Origin: Eucalyptus grandis
Lineage: Eukaryota; Streptophyta; Magnoliopsida; Myrtales; Myrtaceae
Assembly: GCF_016545825.1 (NCBI RefSeq)
Contig: NC_052612.1
Coordinates: 2,542,001-2,606,000, forward strand
Length of the DNA: 64,000 nucleotides
Direction of reading: 5' to 3'
Shown here piece after piece: positions 1-10,965 of the stretch (its first letter is position 1; the number at the start of each line of letters is the position of its first letter). A program made the position numbers and the translations under genes. The notes below the pieces were generated by a model, which was given only the letters and a program-made list of their open reading frames with translations, had not been told where the DNA came from and did not search any database.

Positions 1-1070
1 GGTTTGCTGTTGGACAGAACAACCACCAGATCGGGTACAAAAAGACCACCAGCGACTTTTCCGGTTAATCACAGCCACCTGGGACTTGAGGAAGGGCAGA
101 GGAGCGTTGAGGACGGTTGGCAACGCCGGAGAGCTCGTCGGCGAGAGGCTGAACGCCGGCGAGGGGTGGTGCGGCCAAAGGAAAAAAGCGCGCGAAGATG
201 AGAGGGGAAAGTCGGTGGAAGAGAGAGACGTCGTGAGAGAATTTCAGAGAGAGATATATAGTGAGAAAAAGTAGATCTGGAAAAATGGCCCCCCTCCTTT
301 TTTTTTCAGAGAAAAATAGTATTTATAGGTGGATGAGAGAGGCCATCCTAGCCCTTAGATTGATCCAAGGGTTAGGATGCCATCTTTTTTCTTAACAAAC
401 TTAATAACCCTAGGATAACATCCAAATCCATCACATGTTTAAATTGAATGGTCACGATGCATTCTCAGTGGACAATGATGATCTAATCTTGAGGTAAGAG
501 GTAGTTGGGGTCCTTTTGTAATTTCATCAAACTTTGGGGGTAAATTTGCAAATTTCGTAAAATCCATAACAAAACTGGAATTTTGAAAATTAAAGGGCGT
601 GGATGCATTGGCCATGAAGTGAGCCAGCTGATGGTGGTTTTCAGCCAAAAGATGGCCGGAAAAATTCGTCGGTCAACGCCTGATTGACCGAGTTGACTTT
701 TTGTCCGATTTTTGTTTTATTTTTGTGGTTTCGCCCGATTTAAACGAAATCAAATATTTCTATATGAATTGGGTCAAATGAGATGCAATTGAACTATCTC
801 AAGTTGAGAATTGTGCACAAAATATTCAAATTCATTGAATTCCTATTGAAGTGAGGCCACAAGCTAGTCTCACATCTTCAATTGAATCTCAATCGACCAA
901 ATTGAAGCTCAGTTACTTCAATTGCACTCTAGTCTAAAATGAGCCAAGTCAAATTACGTAGATTTGAACCACCTTAGCTGGGCTTTATAATCTTTGAACA
1001 CGCCAAATCGACCAAATTAGAAAGCATCCGAGCAAATCTCCCAAAATTGACCCCGAATTTGGACTCATCT
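1..1070. other. unassigned repeat-like sequence at left edge
   Basis: No convincing gene is seen. The stretch has a purine-rich GAGAGA leader-like part (about 210-270), a low-complexity T run near 300 and AT-rich text after 700. Its style resembles the large LTR-like element at 28141-31766 (GA-rich tract followed by a transcript-like region), so it may be part of a truncated LTR retrotransposon. No LTR border, primer site or target duplication was found. Short open frames here show no recognisable domain. Confidence 0.25.
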
Positions 1071-1073
1071 CTT

Positions 1074-3720
1074 TTAATGATGTATCGACTTAAAATCAGG
1101 TGTCAATAGTGAGTGGTTAGAGATCCTAAGAGCGAGGAAGGAAGCCTCGAAGAAGGAAAAAACCTGGCTCCAATAAGGGTTTATCAAGACCCTATCAATC
1201 TTCCTCGACTTGCGAGAAAAGCCCGAAGAAGTAGACGAAGTGTACCGAAACCCCACATACCTAAGGTCCTCCAGCTCCGCCTGGTCTAGACAGTATCCGA
1301 ACGCATCAAAGCACGGCAACCAAGCATCCGTACCACCCAACCTGTCAGAGGGGTCCTTAATAGCATTGAAGTCCCCCATAACAAGCCAAGGCATATCCCA
1401 AAAAGTAGAACTACTAAACACAAGGTCCTCCTAGAGAGGTTTCTGTGAAATGAATGAGTGCTCAGCATAAACGATAGAAACACAACAGACCGCTCCCAAA
1501 TCCAAACACCTAAGATTCACATGAATCACCTGGTCCGAAACCGCAAAAACTTCAAAGGATAGTGGTAGGATCCCAACCAACCCAAATCTTAGCCCAATGG
1601 GAGTGCTCCAAATTAGCCTGCCAGCATCAATTCGACATCAAATTCCCAGTAATGGCACTAAACAAATTATGGGAGACTTTCGTCTCAACTAAACCGATCA
1701 AGGCCAACTGGTTTGCCAAAACAAAACTCCTAACCTCCGCTTGTCTGAGAGAGACAACAAGCCCCCTAATATTCAAGCAACCTATGTACATATATACAAA
1801 AAAGAGGGGGAAGGGGTTACCTCCTTTTGGAGGAGCTACGCCGCGTGGAAGGCGGGGCAGCTCGAGCTGTCGAAGGGGGGGATCTGGAGCGAGAGTGAGC
1901 AGCTTGTCTTGCATGGTCACAACCCTCCTTTCTGCAGCAGACGCCTTTAGAGAGGGGCACGGGGAAAGCAGGTCATCATCCGAAGAGGAGATCAGATTGT
2001 CCGAACCCCCTACCTCCTCACCCAGGTGAGGCAACTCAGGAGCGAAGGGCTCCGAAGGGCTGGCAAGCTCATTCGTAGAAGCTGGAGTGGCCTCAACCTG
2101 CTTCAAAATAAGTAAGGGGCCTCTAGGAGCTTTAAGAGAATAAAAAGTAGGCAGCCTCTTCTCCACAGCCGCAATCTTAAGCTTCAGAGACCTCCCCTCA
2201 TCGCTCGAACTAACTTGGACGGCCGAGCTAACATCCACCAGGGGAGGAGGCTTCTTCTTTTTGCCCTTCACCTGCTCCCAAGCTTGCTCTGGAGCTGCAG
2301 GGGCGAGGGGCAGAACAGGGTCCGAAGGAGCAGAGGCAGAATGAGTCTGCATCGGTGACACAAACGGGCAAGAGGGATTAGGGGAAACGTCACATTTGTG
2401 GCCAAACACGCCACACTTGAGGCACTTGATCGGCCTCCATTCATACTCAACGGCAATGGACCGCGCAACTCCATCCACATTCACTACAACACCCAAAACT
2501 CTGGGCTGTTTTACTTGGATCTCAATGCATATTTCGGCGAAAGAAATCATCCTCATACCCTCCGTGCGTTGGTCCACAAGAAGGGGTTTGCCAACTGAGC
2601 TAGCTATGGCACTAATCGCCGGTGCAAACCATAGGTCAAGAGGAAGGTTCTTGAGTCTTGTCCACACCGGGACGGAAGGTTGCTTGTCCTTTTTCAATTC
2701 CAAGAAGAGTTTCCACTACTGCAAAATGAGGGGAACCCCAGCAACGGTGAGAGGACCCTCTTCCAAAATCTTCCTTTGGAACAAAGGGTCCGGGACATGA
2801 AAAAAGAAGAACCCTTGGTCATTAGCCAGCACATCCACTAGCTTAGAGCACTAAGTATTCTTCAATGCTTGCTCGGTGAGCTGAAATTGTAGCATTTTTC
2901 CCTACAAAGTAACCAACCAAGAACTCGTTCCACTTGGGATCCGCAACTTGTAGCACCTCTCTGGTTAAATTAACAACCGGTTTATCCTCCACAAAGGAAG
3001 GAGGGACATAGGTCAACTCGTATCCCTTTGCTGCCAACTGTGCCACATTGGCCCAAGACTGGGCTTGGAGAGGCCTCGAGGAGCTAGCTGGCTTGCTCGG
3101 GGTCCTCTTAGTGGGAGCACATGCACAGCTACAGCCCTTGGATCTTCCTTCACGGGGAGGCCTAAAACTCAGTCCACGCTTGACACCATCCCCGGCCAAA
3201 GAAGGCCCCCCAACAGGAGGAGGGGGCTGGACCGGCTTACCAGCAGGCCGGTCTACTATCTTGCGGGGAGGAGGGCTAGGCCCTTGACCACTACTACCCC
3301 CTAGATGGGTCTCAGCCGAAGAAGACACCATCGAACCAGTAAAAAGCCTCCAACAGCCCAACCAAACCCTCTACAGTACAAACGAAGGAAAAGAATCCAT
3401 ACCAGGGCCAAGCTGCGAAGAGGAGGGGAGCTGAGGGACCACCACAACCACCGCAAAGCCCAACGCTCAGCTCCTGAACCAGCTCGAACAGAACCAGAGG
3501 ACAGAAGAGCCAGCAGCGAAACGGGTGAAACAGGGGCGAGTAGGGCAGCTTCAATCTCCACTAAGGGGGCAAATCGGGACAAACCACTCGGTGAGAAGAT
3601 GGAGTGTATCAAGAAGAAGAAACCCTCCAAAAATTGGAGCAAACGAGCTGCTGAAACGCCCAAGGCGAGCAGAGAACCAGGCGGAATGAACATAGCAAAA
3701 ATCGCCCTCTAGAGAGAAGA
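1074..3720 (-). mobile_element. LINE (L1-type) retrotransposon, 5' part, decayed
   Basis: This is a non-LTR retrotransposon read on the minus strand. From its 5' side it shows an ORF1 N-terminal part (3361-2843, proline/glycine-rich, then a DUF4283-like segment around 'WNEFLVGYFVGKN'). Next comes an ORF1 C-terminal part with a CCHC zinc knuckle starting CLKCGVFGHKC (within 2703-1627). The endonuclease domain follows ('CLNIRGLV...GLVETKV' near 1790-1650, then 'MGDFNAI' and 'RKIDRVL' in 1421-1074). Reverse transcriptase and the 3' end are absent, so the element is truncated on its 3' side. Several stops and frame changes separate the pieces. No target duplication was recognised. Confidence 0.8.
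1627..2703 (-). pseudogene. LINE ORF1 zinc-knuckle region running into ORF2 endonuclease start
   Basis: A 358-codon open frame within the LINE. The first part matches plant LINE ORF1 proteins: a DUF4283-like segment and a CCHC knuckle that binds element RNA. A Lys-rich linker and a charged spacer follow. The last 50 residues, starting at 'CLNIRGL', are the N-terminus of an exonuclease-endonuclease-phosphatase fold, which normally begins ORF2. ORF1 and the start of ORF2 are therefore in one frame here, probably through loss of the ORF1 stop during decay. It is cut off by a stop before the remaining endonuclease motifs, which lie in another frame at 1421-1074. Confidence 0.65.
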
Positions 3721-3759
3721 TGAACAGTATGCCGAGAATGCACAAATGGCCAGCCCCTT

Positions 3760-4450
3760 TGAGGATCATTGTTGATCCGGAGAAAATTCCAAAATTCCTC
3801 TTGAAGTGGGGTACGTTTCCAGGGGTTGCTCCCCACTTGATTTTGTTCTAAAATATCTCTGAATTGGATCATTTTGACATAATTATCTGCATGAGCTCAT
3901 CCCAGGGTGAAATCGATTGCCGGCCAGCGCTCGCGTGCTCATTATGCATACATTTTGCGCCCTTTCCAGGGGCATTTCCATCCCAGGAGAAAAGCACTTC
4001 CTCCATGCTCCTCCTGCACACGATCGAAAAAAAAAAGAGTCAATTATGTCCCAATTTTTCAGATCGGAAAGAAAGGGTTAGGATTTTTTGCGCACAAATT
4101 AAAAGATCAAAGATGAAGGACCGCTGCAGATGTGCAAGGAGAGCTGTAATGAGAACGTTCTGGATTGAAGTGAACACAGCTAGGCGCTTCCTGCATGCGA
4201 GAAGTTCGGAGTAAGGTCAATTCGAAAGTAAGCAGATCCCTGCTAGGTGCGAAATATTCGCATGACGAGCAGATGTTTGTGGGTCATGCAATTACTTTTA
4301 CTGGCGATGAGTTCAAAGAAGTATAAAATCTGGGACCACGTCGCCCTCTTGTATCCCTTGTCCATCTTCCATTGGTAGGGAAGGCATCAATCAACAATTT
4401 CTAGCACTCTCTAGGTCTTGCACTTCTGTGCCGGACATTTGCCTTCTTGG
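3760..4450. repeat. relic of the DUF4220-flank / SEC63 duplication unit
   Basis: From 3762 ('aggatcattg') to about 4010 the sequence parallels 11007-11200 and 42396-42610: a shared 'aggatcat..tgatc' start, 'ttttgttc/ttcaaaat', 'gatcattttga', and 'catttgcgccctttcc..ggcat'. At about 4338-4440 it resembles the last exon of the intact SEC63 gene on the minus strand. A readable 'GIQEGDVV' is the counterpart of the same motif near 44540, and the 'cttctgtgc.gga' stretch of 44640 follows. This is a third, very degraded copy of the junction between the two genes. The 4010-4330 part has no clear match. Confidence 0.6.
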
Positions 4451-4654
4451 TTGATCGGCTTTTGGATCATCTGCAGTATATTTGAGGTGTTTGCACAAAT
4501 GGAAATGTGGCTATTGAAGCGGCTTCTCGCAGGCCGTTAGCTTACCGTCAAGAATTGATCCACACCAGACATCTGCTGTGGTCACCCCGATTAAGGGATG
4601 TTTCTGATTAGCTGAATGTCTAGGGGCAGAAAGAAAACAACATGAGAAGGGGGA

Positions 4655-5150
4655 TAATTGTTCAAAGAGTCCTAAATTTATTAGATGGCGTTCAATTCAA
4701 TCCTAAGTATTTCAATTATGCCAATTTAATCTTAAACATTTTGACAATTTACCAATTTAATACTTCCTGCTAATTTTGGTCAAAAATCACTAACATGAAT
4801 ATTGGCCTTCTTACGTGAAATGACCGTCAAACACCAAGCATTAACGTAAACAATTTTTACAATTTAAAAATATATATATGTGAATTTTTTTTATTTAGTT
4901 CACTTCTTTTTATTTTTATTTTTTCTTTTCTTTCTTTCTCTTTTTCTCCAACTCTGGGCCAGCAAGGTCGCCTGCCTTGCCAACCGTAGGTGAGGAGGCA
5001 GGCACAGAGGCCCTCGCCCAAATTCAGACGAGTGCATGGCCTCACCCGAATTCAAACGAGTGCATCGCAGCCCCCACTGACTACCGGTGAGGGCCTTCGC
5101 GCCCTTGTTGGCCACAAGCGAGGCAAGGGCCACAATATACACGTGTGTAA
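4655..5150. mobile_element. MITE-like element with GC-rich core (left part)
   Basis: The left part carries the repeated phrase pattern 'cctaaatttatta...caatttaat..taaac.ttttgacaatttaccaattta', also found at 57497-58230 and, in looser form, at 55150-56115. A pyrimidine tract (about 4905-4950) leads into a GC-rich core (4955-5125) with repeated 'cctcgcc'/'ggcc' words. The right terminal repeat is missing, and at about 5156 the sequence joins the duplicated DUF4220 3' flank. Non-coding; the element class is not certain. Confidence 0.5.
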
Positions 5151-5155
5151 GTGCC

Positions 5156-6088
5156 GCAATCCATTTCCAATCTAATTCTTCAAGAAGCAATCAATTTTGG
5201 TGTGTTCTGTTGTTTTTCCGAGGAGCCGATGGAGGTTACTAGAAATCCTTCGTCACACTGTATTCCGCGAATCATAAACCTGAGAGATTAAACAGTAATA
5301 ACTCAATGCTTTGATTCGTCTAAAATGGGATTTATCCATGTGATCAAGATCAACAAAGGGAAAACTGGTTGAATAATTATACGCGTACCAGTGGCGTATT
5401 GGATACAACGCATGACTAATGTTTCAGGTCATGTCCTAATTAATGGATACGCCTATTACCATAAAAGTCATCTTCATTGACAAATAGGGAAACGAGGAAA
5501 AGTATATTCGAATATTCCCTTTGAAATTTGGCACCGAAAAATTAAAAAGGAAAATTGACACAAATAGTTCTTGAACTTTGGCTCAATATGTAATTTGGTC
5601 CCTAAATTTTTAATTTGTTCAATATGGTCCTTAAAATTTAACCCAATGTGCAATGTGATCCTTGAATTTTTAATTTGTTCAATGTAGTCCTTAAACTTTT
5701 GGTACATGTTCAATTGAGTCCATAAACTGTATGAAAATATTCAATGTAGTCCTTCCATAATTATTCAAGATTAGAGACCACATCGTACATAGGGTTAAAA
5801 TTCAAGGTCCACATTGCACATTGGGTTAAAGTTCATGGACCAAATTGCACATTAAACAAAAATTCAGGGATTATTTGTGTTAAAAAGGAAAAGAAGGAGC
5901 ATATTCTTCTCATGGAAGAGAAGAATAATTTATTGACTGGTTGTCCAATAACAATCACTGAATCTAGCTATCGATAAAAAAAAAAAAAAAAACAAAATAC
6001 TTTAGAATGAAGCTAGGCTTTTGGCAACATCCGTGAGAAGTCGGTAATGAATAAAATTGATTCAGTTGGAATCAATTAGACGAGTTCG
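5156..6088. repeat. 3' flank of DUF4220 duplication unit A
   Basis: Alignable by eye to 38828-39432 (unit B) and 24985-25400 (unit C). Shared phrases include 'atccatttccaatctaattc', 'cgaatcataaac', 'aatgggat..atcca', 'tgatcaagatcaac', 'ttcaggtcatgtcctaat' and 'gagaagtcggtaa'. Unit A differs by two insertions: a 329-bp MITE at 5555-5883 and a LINE 3' fragment from about 6090. This flank marks one end of the segmental duplication. Confidence 0.8.
5555..5883. mobile_element. Mutator-like MITE with 9-bp target duplication
   Basis: A 329-bp non-coding element. Its ends are inverted copies (TTGACACAAATA at the left; TTAACACAAATA read inward from the right). It is flanked on both sides by the identical 9-mer AAAGGAAAA (5546-5554 and 5884-5892). 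A 9-bp duplication is typical of Mutator-superfamily elements. The empty site is seen in unit B near 39230 ('acagagaaaggagg'). The interior is built of alternating 'ttgaac/tttggtcc' phrases. Confidence 0.8.
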
Positions 6089-6089
6089 G

Positions 6090-6768
6090 AATCGCTTACC
6101 CACCCAGGTTCTCCTTCTTTCCTATGGTAGAATAGATAGTGGGCTATGTGCTTTTTGCAATTCTAGACCAGATTCTATTGATCACTTGTTCTTTGATTGC
6201 CACATCTTGGCTAGTCTTGCATTTTTTTGGGCCGCCAGATGTAATTTACCTTGGAGAAACAGATCTTGGTATGAGAACCTTACTTGGGCCTTGAAATTCC
6301 TACCTGGCAGGGATTTCTTCCATTGCATAGCCTGGTTTTCTTTTGGTGCCATGTGCCACTTGATTTGGAAGAAACGCAATAGTATTATCTTTTGAGGGGA
6401 GACCTTGGAATTGCCAGCTTTGAAGAATCATCTCATCAAAGAAGTCAAGGACAAGGCGCTGACCTTCAGCAATGTGCTGGACAACACTAGGAACAGGAGG
6501 CTCCAGCGATGTTGGGGGCTTGACTCGCCATCTTCGGTCCTCTCGATTAGTGCCGTCTTGCTTTTTGCTTGTTGCTTTGTTTCCTACTTTGGCTTGTTTT
6601 CTCGTGGTTGTTGCTCGACCCCCTATTCCTTCGGGTGTCTCCTTTTAATCAGCTCCCTTTCACTCATTATGGTCTATCATTTTGAGTGAATATTATTGGC
6701 GCCGGTCTTTTTGTACAGTTGGTTAAAGCTATTTATATATTCTTATCATTACCAAAAAAAAAAAAAAA
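6090..6768 (+). mobile_element. 5'-truncated LINE, 3' end with poly(A)
   Basis: The frame from about 6087 encodes the reverse-transcriptase zinc-binding domain (zf-RVT) that ends plant LINE ORF2. It shows the CAFCNSRPDSIDHLFFDC core with C-x2-C-x7-H-x4-C spacing, then 'HLIWKKRN'. Translation ends at a stop near 6395 and a 3' region follows, ending in a poly(A) run at 6752-6768. Upstream sequence is duplication-unit flank, so the copy is 5'-truncated, as LINEs often are. The flank words TAGACGAGTTCGG (from about 6077) and TAGACAAATTCTG (6769-6781) match at 10 of 13 positions and may be a decayed target duplication. Confidence 0.8.
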
Positions 6769-6797
6769 TAGACAAATTCTGTTTCCACTGTACTAAC

Positions 6798-7632
6798 TAG
6801 GGGTGTCAACGGTTCGGTTTTTCGGTTTTTAGTTTTCAGCTTTCAATTTTCGGTTTTTGCATTTATTTATTTTTTTTGTTTTTTTTTGTTGTATATTATA
6901 ACTTATAACAGTAATTTCCTAGCCCCTGTTTCATTCATATTTTCAATTTGGAGTTTTCGCTTTTGTTTTCTCACACTAGACGGGATCATCCATGGTCTGC
7001 AATACCGCCTGCGAATACTCCAACAGTATTAAGAACATAAGCATATCATGCCTCTATCGATGGGCTTGAATTTCTAGAAAAGCATCCACTACTGTCAATC
7101 AGAAAGCATTCACTTTTCCCTGAACAAGTAGATGCTTCGTCGGACCCTACAAATAGCGGAGACGGTTACCCCTAAGAAGAAGAAACGACCAGTCTCGAAA
7201 GCAGAGAAAGTTCAGGAATTTCGTCGAATGGTCGGCACACCAACTTAAGAGACACGCTTAAATATTCATGGGTACCTACTGGGCATCACTCTTTCTCGCG
7301 TCGAGTCGCATTAACCTCCCTCCGTCCTCAAGAAAAGCACAGATAAATATTTGAGGGGGTGGGGGCGCGCGTGGCTACGGAATCTGGACCTGAAATCGTC
7401 GAGCTCGGTGGAGAAACAGCCTTCCAGACCCAAGCAGGAACCGCTCGATCAGGCGTCTCCGATGAATGCAACGCGTGGAGAAGATTTTATGGGTTTATCG
7501 ATTTGGTTCAGTTCGGTTAACTGATAAAAACCAAACTAATAAAAAAAATGGTTTTTAATGAGAACCGAACCGAATGAAAATCGAACCGAAAAAATCAAAT
7601 TTTTCGATTCGGTTCAGTTTTTGACACCCCTA
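6798..7632. mobile_element. hAT-type non-autonomous element in the 3' end of DUF4220 copy A
   Basis: An 835-bp element with ends TAGGGGTGTCAA and, inverted, TTGACACCCCTA. It is flanked by 8-bp duplications GTACTAAC (6790-6797) and GTACTGAC (7633-7640), one mismatch. Eight-base duplications and CTAGGGGTG-type termini are the hAT signature. Subterminal 'ggttcggttttt' words recur at the left and their complements 'aaccgaaccg' at the right, as expected for transposase-binding repeats. No transposase is encoded. The element supplies the last codons and stop of the open frame in the neighbouring DUF4220 pseudogene. Confidence 0.85.
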
Positions 7633-9840
7633 GTACTGACATCTTCCTCTTGATTTTCGTTGTCCTCGTCGAGTTTTGTTTCTGATTCCGTCCCAAACAA
7701 TAATTCCGCATGGGTGCCCCATTCAGGTTTGTAGAGACAACCGAAATGAGCCATCAACAGCCAAACGAAGGTCAGAAGCTCTCCACCTTTGCTCAACACC
7801 TGCGCATGTGCCTCTCCCTTAATATGACCCGCCGCATATGACAGCATCTCAACCCATACTCCGCTCATCACCTTCCACTTCCTTTCCCCGAAGCTTTTCA
7901 TCTTGTGGGCCAATCCAATCGCCAAGCTGAGCAGGCTTATCCTATCCAAGACTTCAACTTTAGCATCCTTGTACATTGCCTTGCACATCTCCTCCACATC
8001 CTTGACATCATTATAGAAATTTAAGTGGGCCATTGCGTTCAGCATGTTTATTTGGGCAAAGCCCGCCACAGCAGACATCACATTAGGCCAATTAAGTAAA
8101 AGATAAAACATGTAGTCTGAAAGGATCTTGCCGAATTCCCTTTCGTCATTTCTTTTTGTCAAATTCTCTTGCCTACAGCAAATTTCGGTAGCAATATGCC
8201 ACGATATAACATTGACGTCGTAAGTAGGCTTGGTGACAAACTCTAAAAGATCAACCGCCCCCGGCCTACCCTGAAGAAACAAATTACCTCTAGCTTCAAA
8301 TATCTTCCTCATCTCTATCGGATTACTTGCATGTACAAATTTACCTCTCACCTTCTCAAAGATAAAGATCCATAGCTCATTAATAAAGGGATTCTTGGAT
8401 GTGTACCTTCGAGTCGTCACATAAGCTGATAAATTTATTCCAATGAATATCTTGCATGTTTGATGGAAAAGAGAGATGATCTTCTTAGTCATAAGGAATG
8501 GAAGACGACAAATATTAGAAAAAGCGATGATGACCCAGCATTGATCACGCTTGTACATCTTTCCCGAACTCTCTTTTAGTGATTCGAAAAAAAATGTTGC
8601 AAGCAAAGATGGATTCTGACCACCTTCCAAACATGAATGGTGTATCTAAGACCGCGTATATAGCATTGGCATTAGGCTCTGCCATACATGAGGCGAATCG
8701 AGGCTTCCTTCGGACATCTGTGGCAGATATTAACTTGTGGAGAAATGAATGTTGTTTTATTTTTGGTCAAAGGAGAAATTAATCAAATTTAGATGGTCTT
8801 GCTCTGTAGGACATGATTTCGGCTACAATCCAATCGGAGAAAATGAGTATTGACAAAGTTATCATATCAAGAGCAATCCCTCCAAAAAGAAGGATATAGG
8901 TAATTGCCACATCGAGTTTAGGGAGCTGATCCTTCTTAAAGCGATTGAATAAGACAAAAGCCATCGTAACCTTAGTGAAGGCTATGAAGCAGAAAATGTA
9001 GCTCCACTTAGAACGTATTGCCAACACTTTTGTGTGGAGCACCTCATACATGAAATGGAGTTCGACTGATATCACTCTCAACGCATCTACCAGACAGACT
9101 TTGTGGAAATATTCACGGCTTATGTGGCGTTCTTCACTAAAGCAGAATAGATCTGAGAGGAAGGCCTTAAAGATATTAAAGAAGAAGTAAGCATGCTTCA
9201 CCACAACACTCTCGGCAAGCTTTCTTTTTTCTTCATTAGAAAGTTCACGCTCTAGAATGTTGCGTTCTTCATTTAACTTGGACTCTGCATTCTCTTTTAT
9301 CTTGTTCGATATGAGCACCGATAACCTAAGTCTTGGGAGGCTCGAGAGATAAAGTGCATGTGTCCTCTCTGCATTTTTTATGACCCTAGCAAGAAACACC
9401 AACATTGTTGGGATCACTAGTGACTTATCACTTGGAAATATCTGCACAAAAACATAGATGGCAACACTGACTTGGAAAATGAGACTGAGTAGGTGTCATC
9501 GCCAAAGCATATTGTCCTCTAAAGAGAAGGCACTAATGGTGTCTGGACCACCAAGATGTAACAACAGAAATGAAGCCCAAAATGCTCGAAGTGCTCTATC
9601 TACCACAGTTGCCTGAGTAGACAAATTGCATTGGTTGTGAGAGATGAGTCCAATCCCGAATGCAACTACCCAATTAGCCATCAAGTAGGCCAACCATAAG
9701 AGGAAAACGATGTGGGGGTTCGATATTTTCTTTCTAAAGGGTGCACATAGAATGAGAAAGACCTGAAGCGAAAGGCTCAATATGAGGACACCTCAAATGT
9801 TCCATTTGTTCCATAGATCAAAAATGGAGCTAAATGCCAT
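7614..9840 (-). pseudogene. DUF4220/DUF594 membrane protein, copy A (pseudogene)
   Basis: The family is plant-specific: an N-terminal multi-pass DUF4220 region and a C-terminal DUF594 domain, usually 700-800 aa, with no established biochemical role. Here the start codon would be at 9840. The N-terminal membrane region ('FLLWLAYLMANWV') is at 9780-9496, the middle at 9447-8779, and the C-terminal part at 8630-7641 with the DUF594 hallmark 'GGELLTFVWLLMAHFG'. Breaks visible against copy B are a CGA-to-TGA stop near 9793, a TGG-to-TGA stop near 9495, two stops near 8760-8775, and a one-base frameshift in a T run near 8590. The last residues come from a hAT insertion. Clearly dead, but with the same order and spacing as copy B. 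The gene appears intronless. Confidence 0.85.
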
Positions 9841-10910
9841 GCTTTTGCTTAGTTTGAACTTTTTATCACTCCTCTTTCGACCAAAAAAAAAAAAAATCAC
9901 TCCTCTTTATACAATTTTCCCTTGAATAGGAGGAATGGTGGGGAATGTATGTACACATGTTGAGATGGTTCCTTACTTATTTGTTGAAGAAAGAATCTGT
10001 TCAAAAATCCAAGAAGGTAAGAGAATCGTGAATCAATCATTCCGCCAATGCACACAGGTAAAGTATCTCATACATTAAATGGCAGGAAAAAAAATTATCT
10101 CATTCATGATTAGTTTAGTAAATGGTGACATCACATCTATCAAAAGACTTGATATTATTAATAAATTTGAAACTATCTAACAAGTTAAATTAGTGTACTT
10201 GAATATGATGTGTGCGACAAAGAGAAGATGGTTACATAGAATGAAATGGATAAAGCATTCACGATGGCTCAAAGCTGCGAATAGTGACAGCAAAGGAGGT
10301 AGGAGTTCGACCAAAAAAAAAAAAAAAAAAGAACAGACAGGTAGTAGAAGGGGAAAGTACATTCCCATCTCTTCTTTCAAGTTAGGAATCAAAGAATAAA
10401 AAAGAAAGAGAGCATATTTCCCTCACGCAAGAGAAAATTCCCAAATTGAAATTCTCTCATTGGGTGATGATTATATAAGAATAATTGTGATCCACATGAT
10501 ATTATTAATGGTTTAATAATTATTTAAATGCTAAAATGTATCTGTTATGAAAAGTTGCAATTTTTATGAAGTAGACTATAAGAAGTTGCAACTCTTATGA
10601 AGATAGAATAATCTATGTACTTTGATAGGAGACACTTATTGAATGCAAGGAATCTGGCACTTATTGATGGTTTCTCCTATTTCTGAACAATCGAAAGTTC
10701 TGGATTATTGCTTTCTCAAGGTTATTGCTATGGATAAAAGTATGCCTTAATCCCTCTTGTCATGAACAAATCATGAAGATTTGAGATTCTTTTATTATGA
10801 ATCTATTGCTAACAGATTAGTGATTACCTTGAAGAGTTGAGCAGATTCATAGTATGAATCTCTCATTGCGGGCTTTGTACTCTTTCTCTGAAAGTACTTT
10901 AAAATTAAAT

Positions 10911-10965
<55 letters not shown>

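Noticed and set aside
3305..3712. 135-codon plus-strand frame
   Set aside because: Antisense of LINE ORF1 N-terminal region; Lys/Arg-rich with no independent support.
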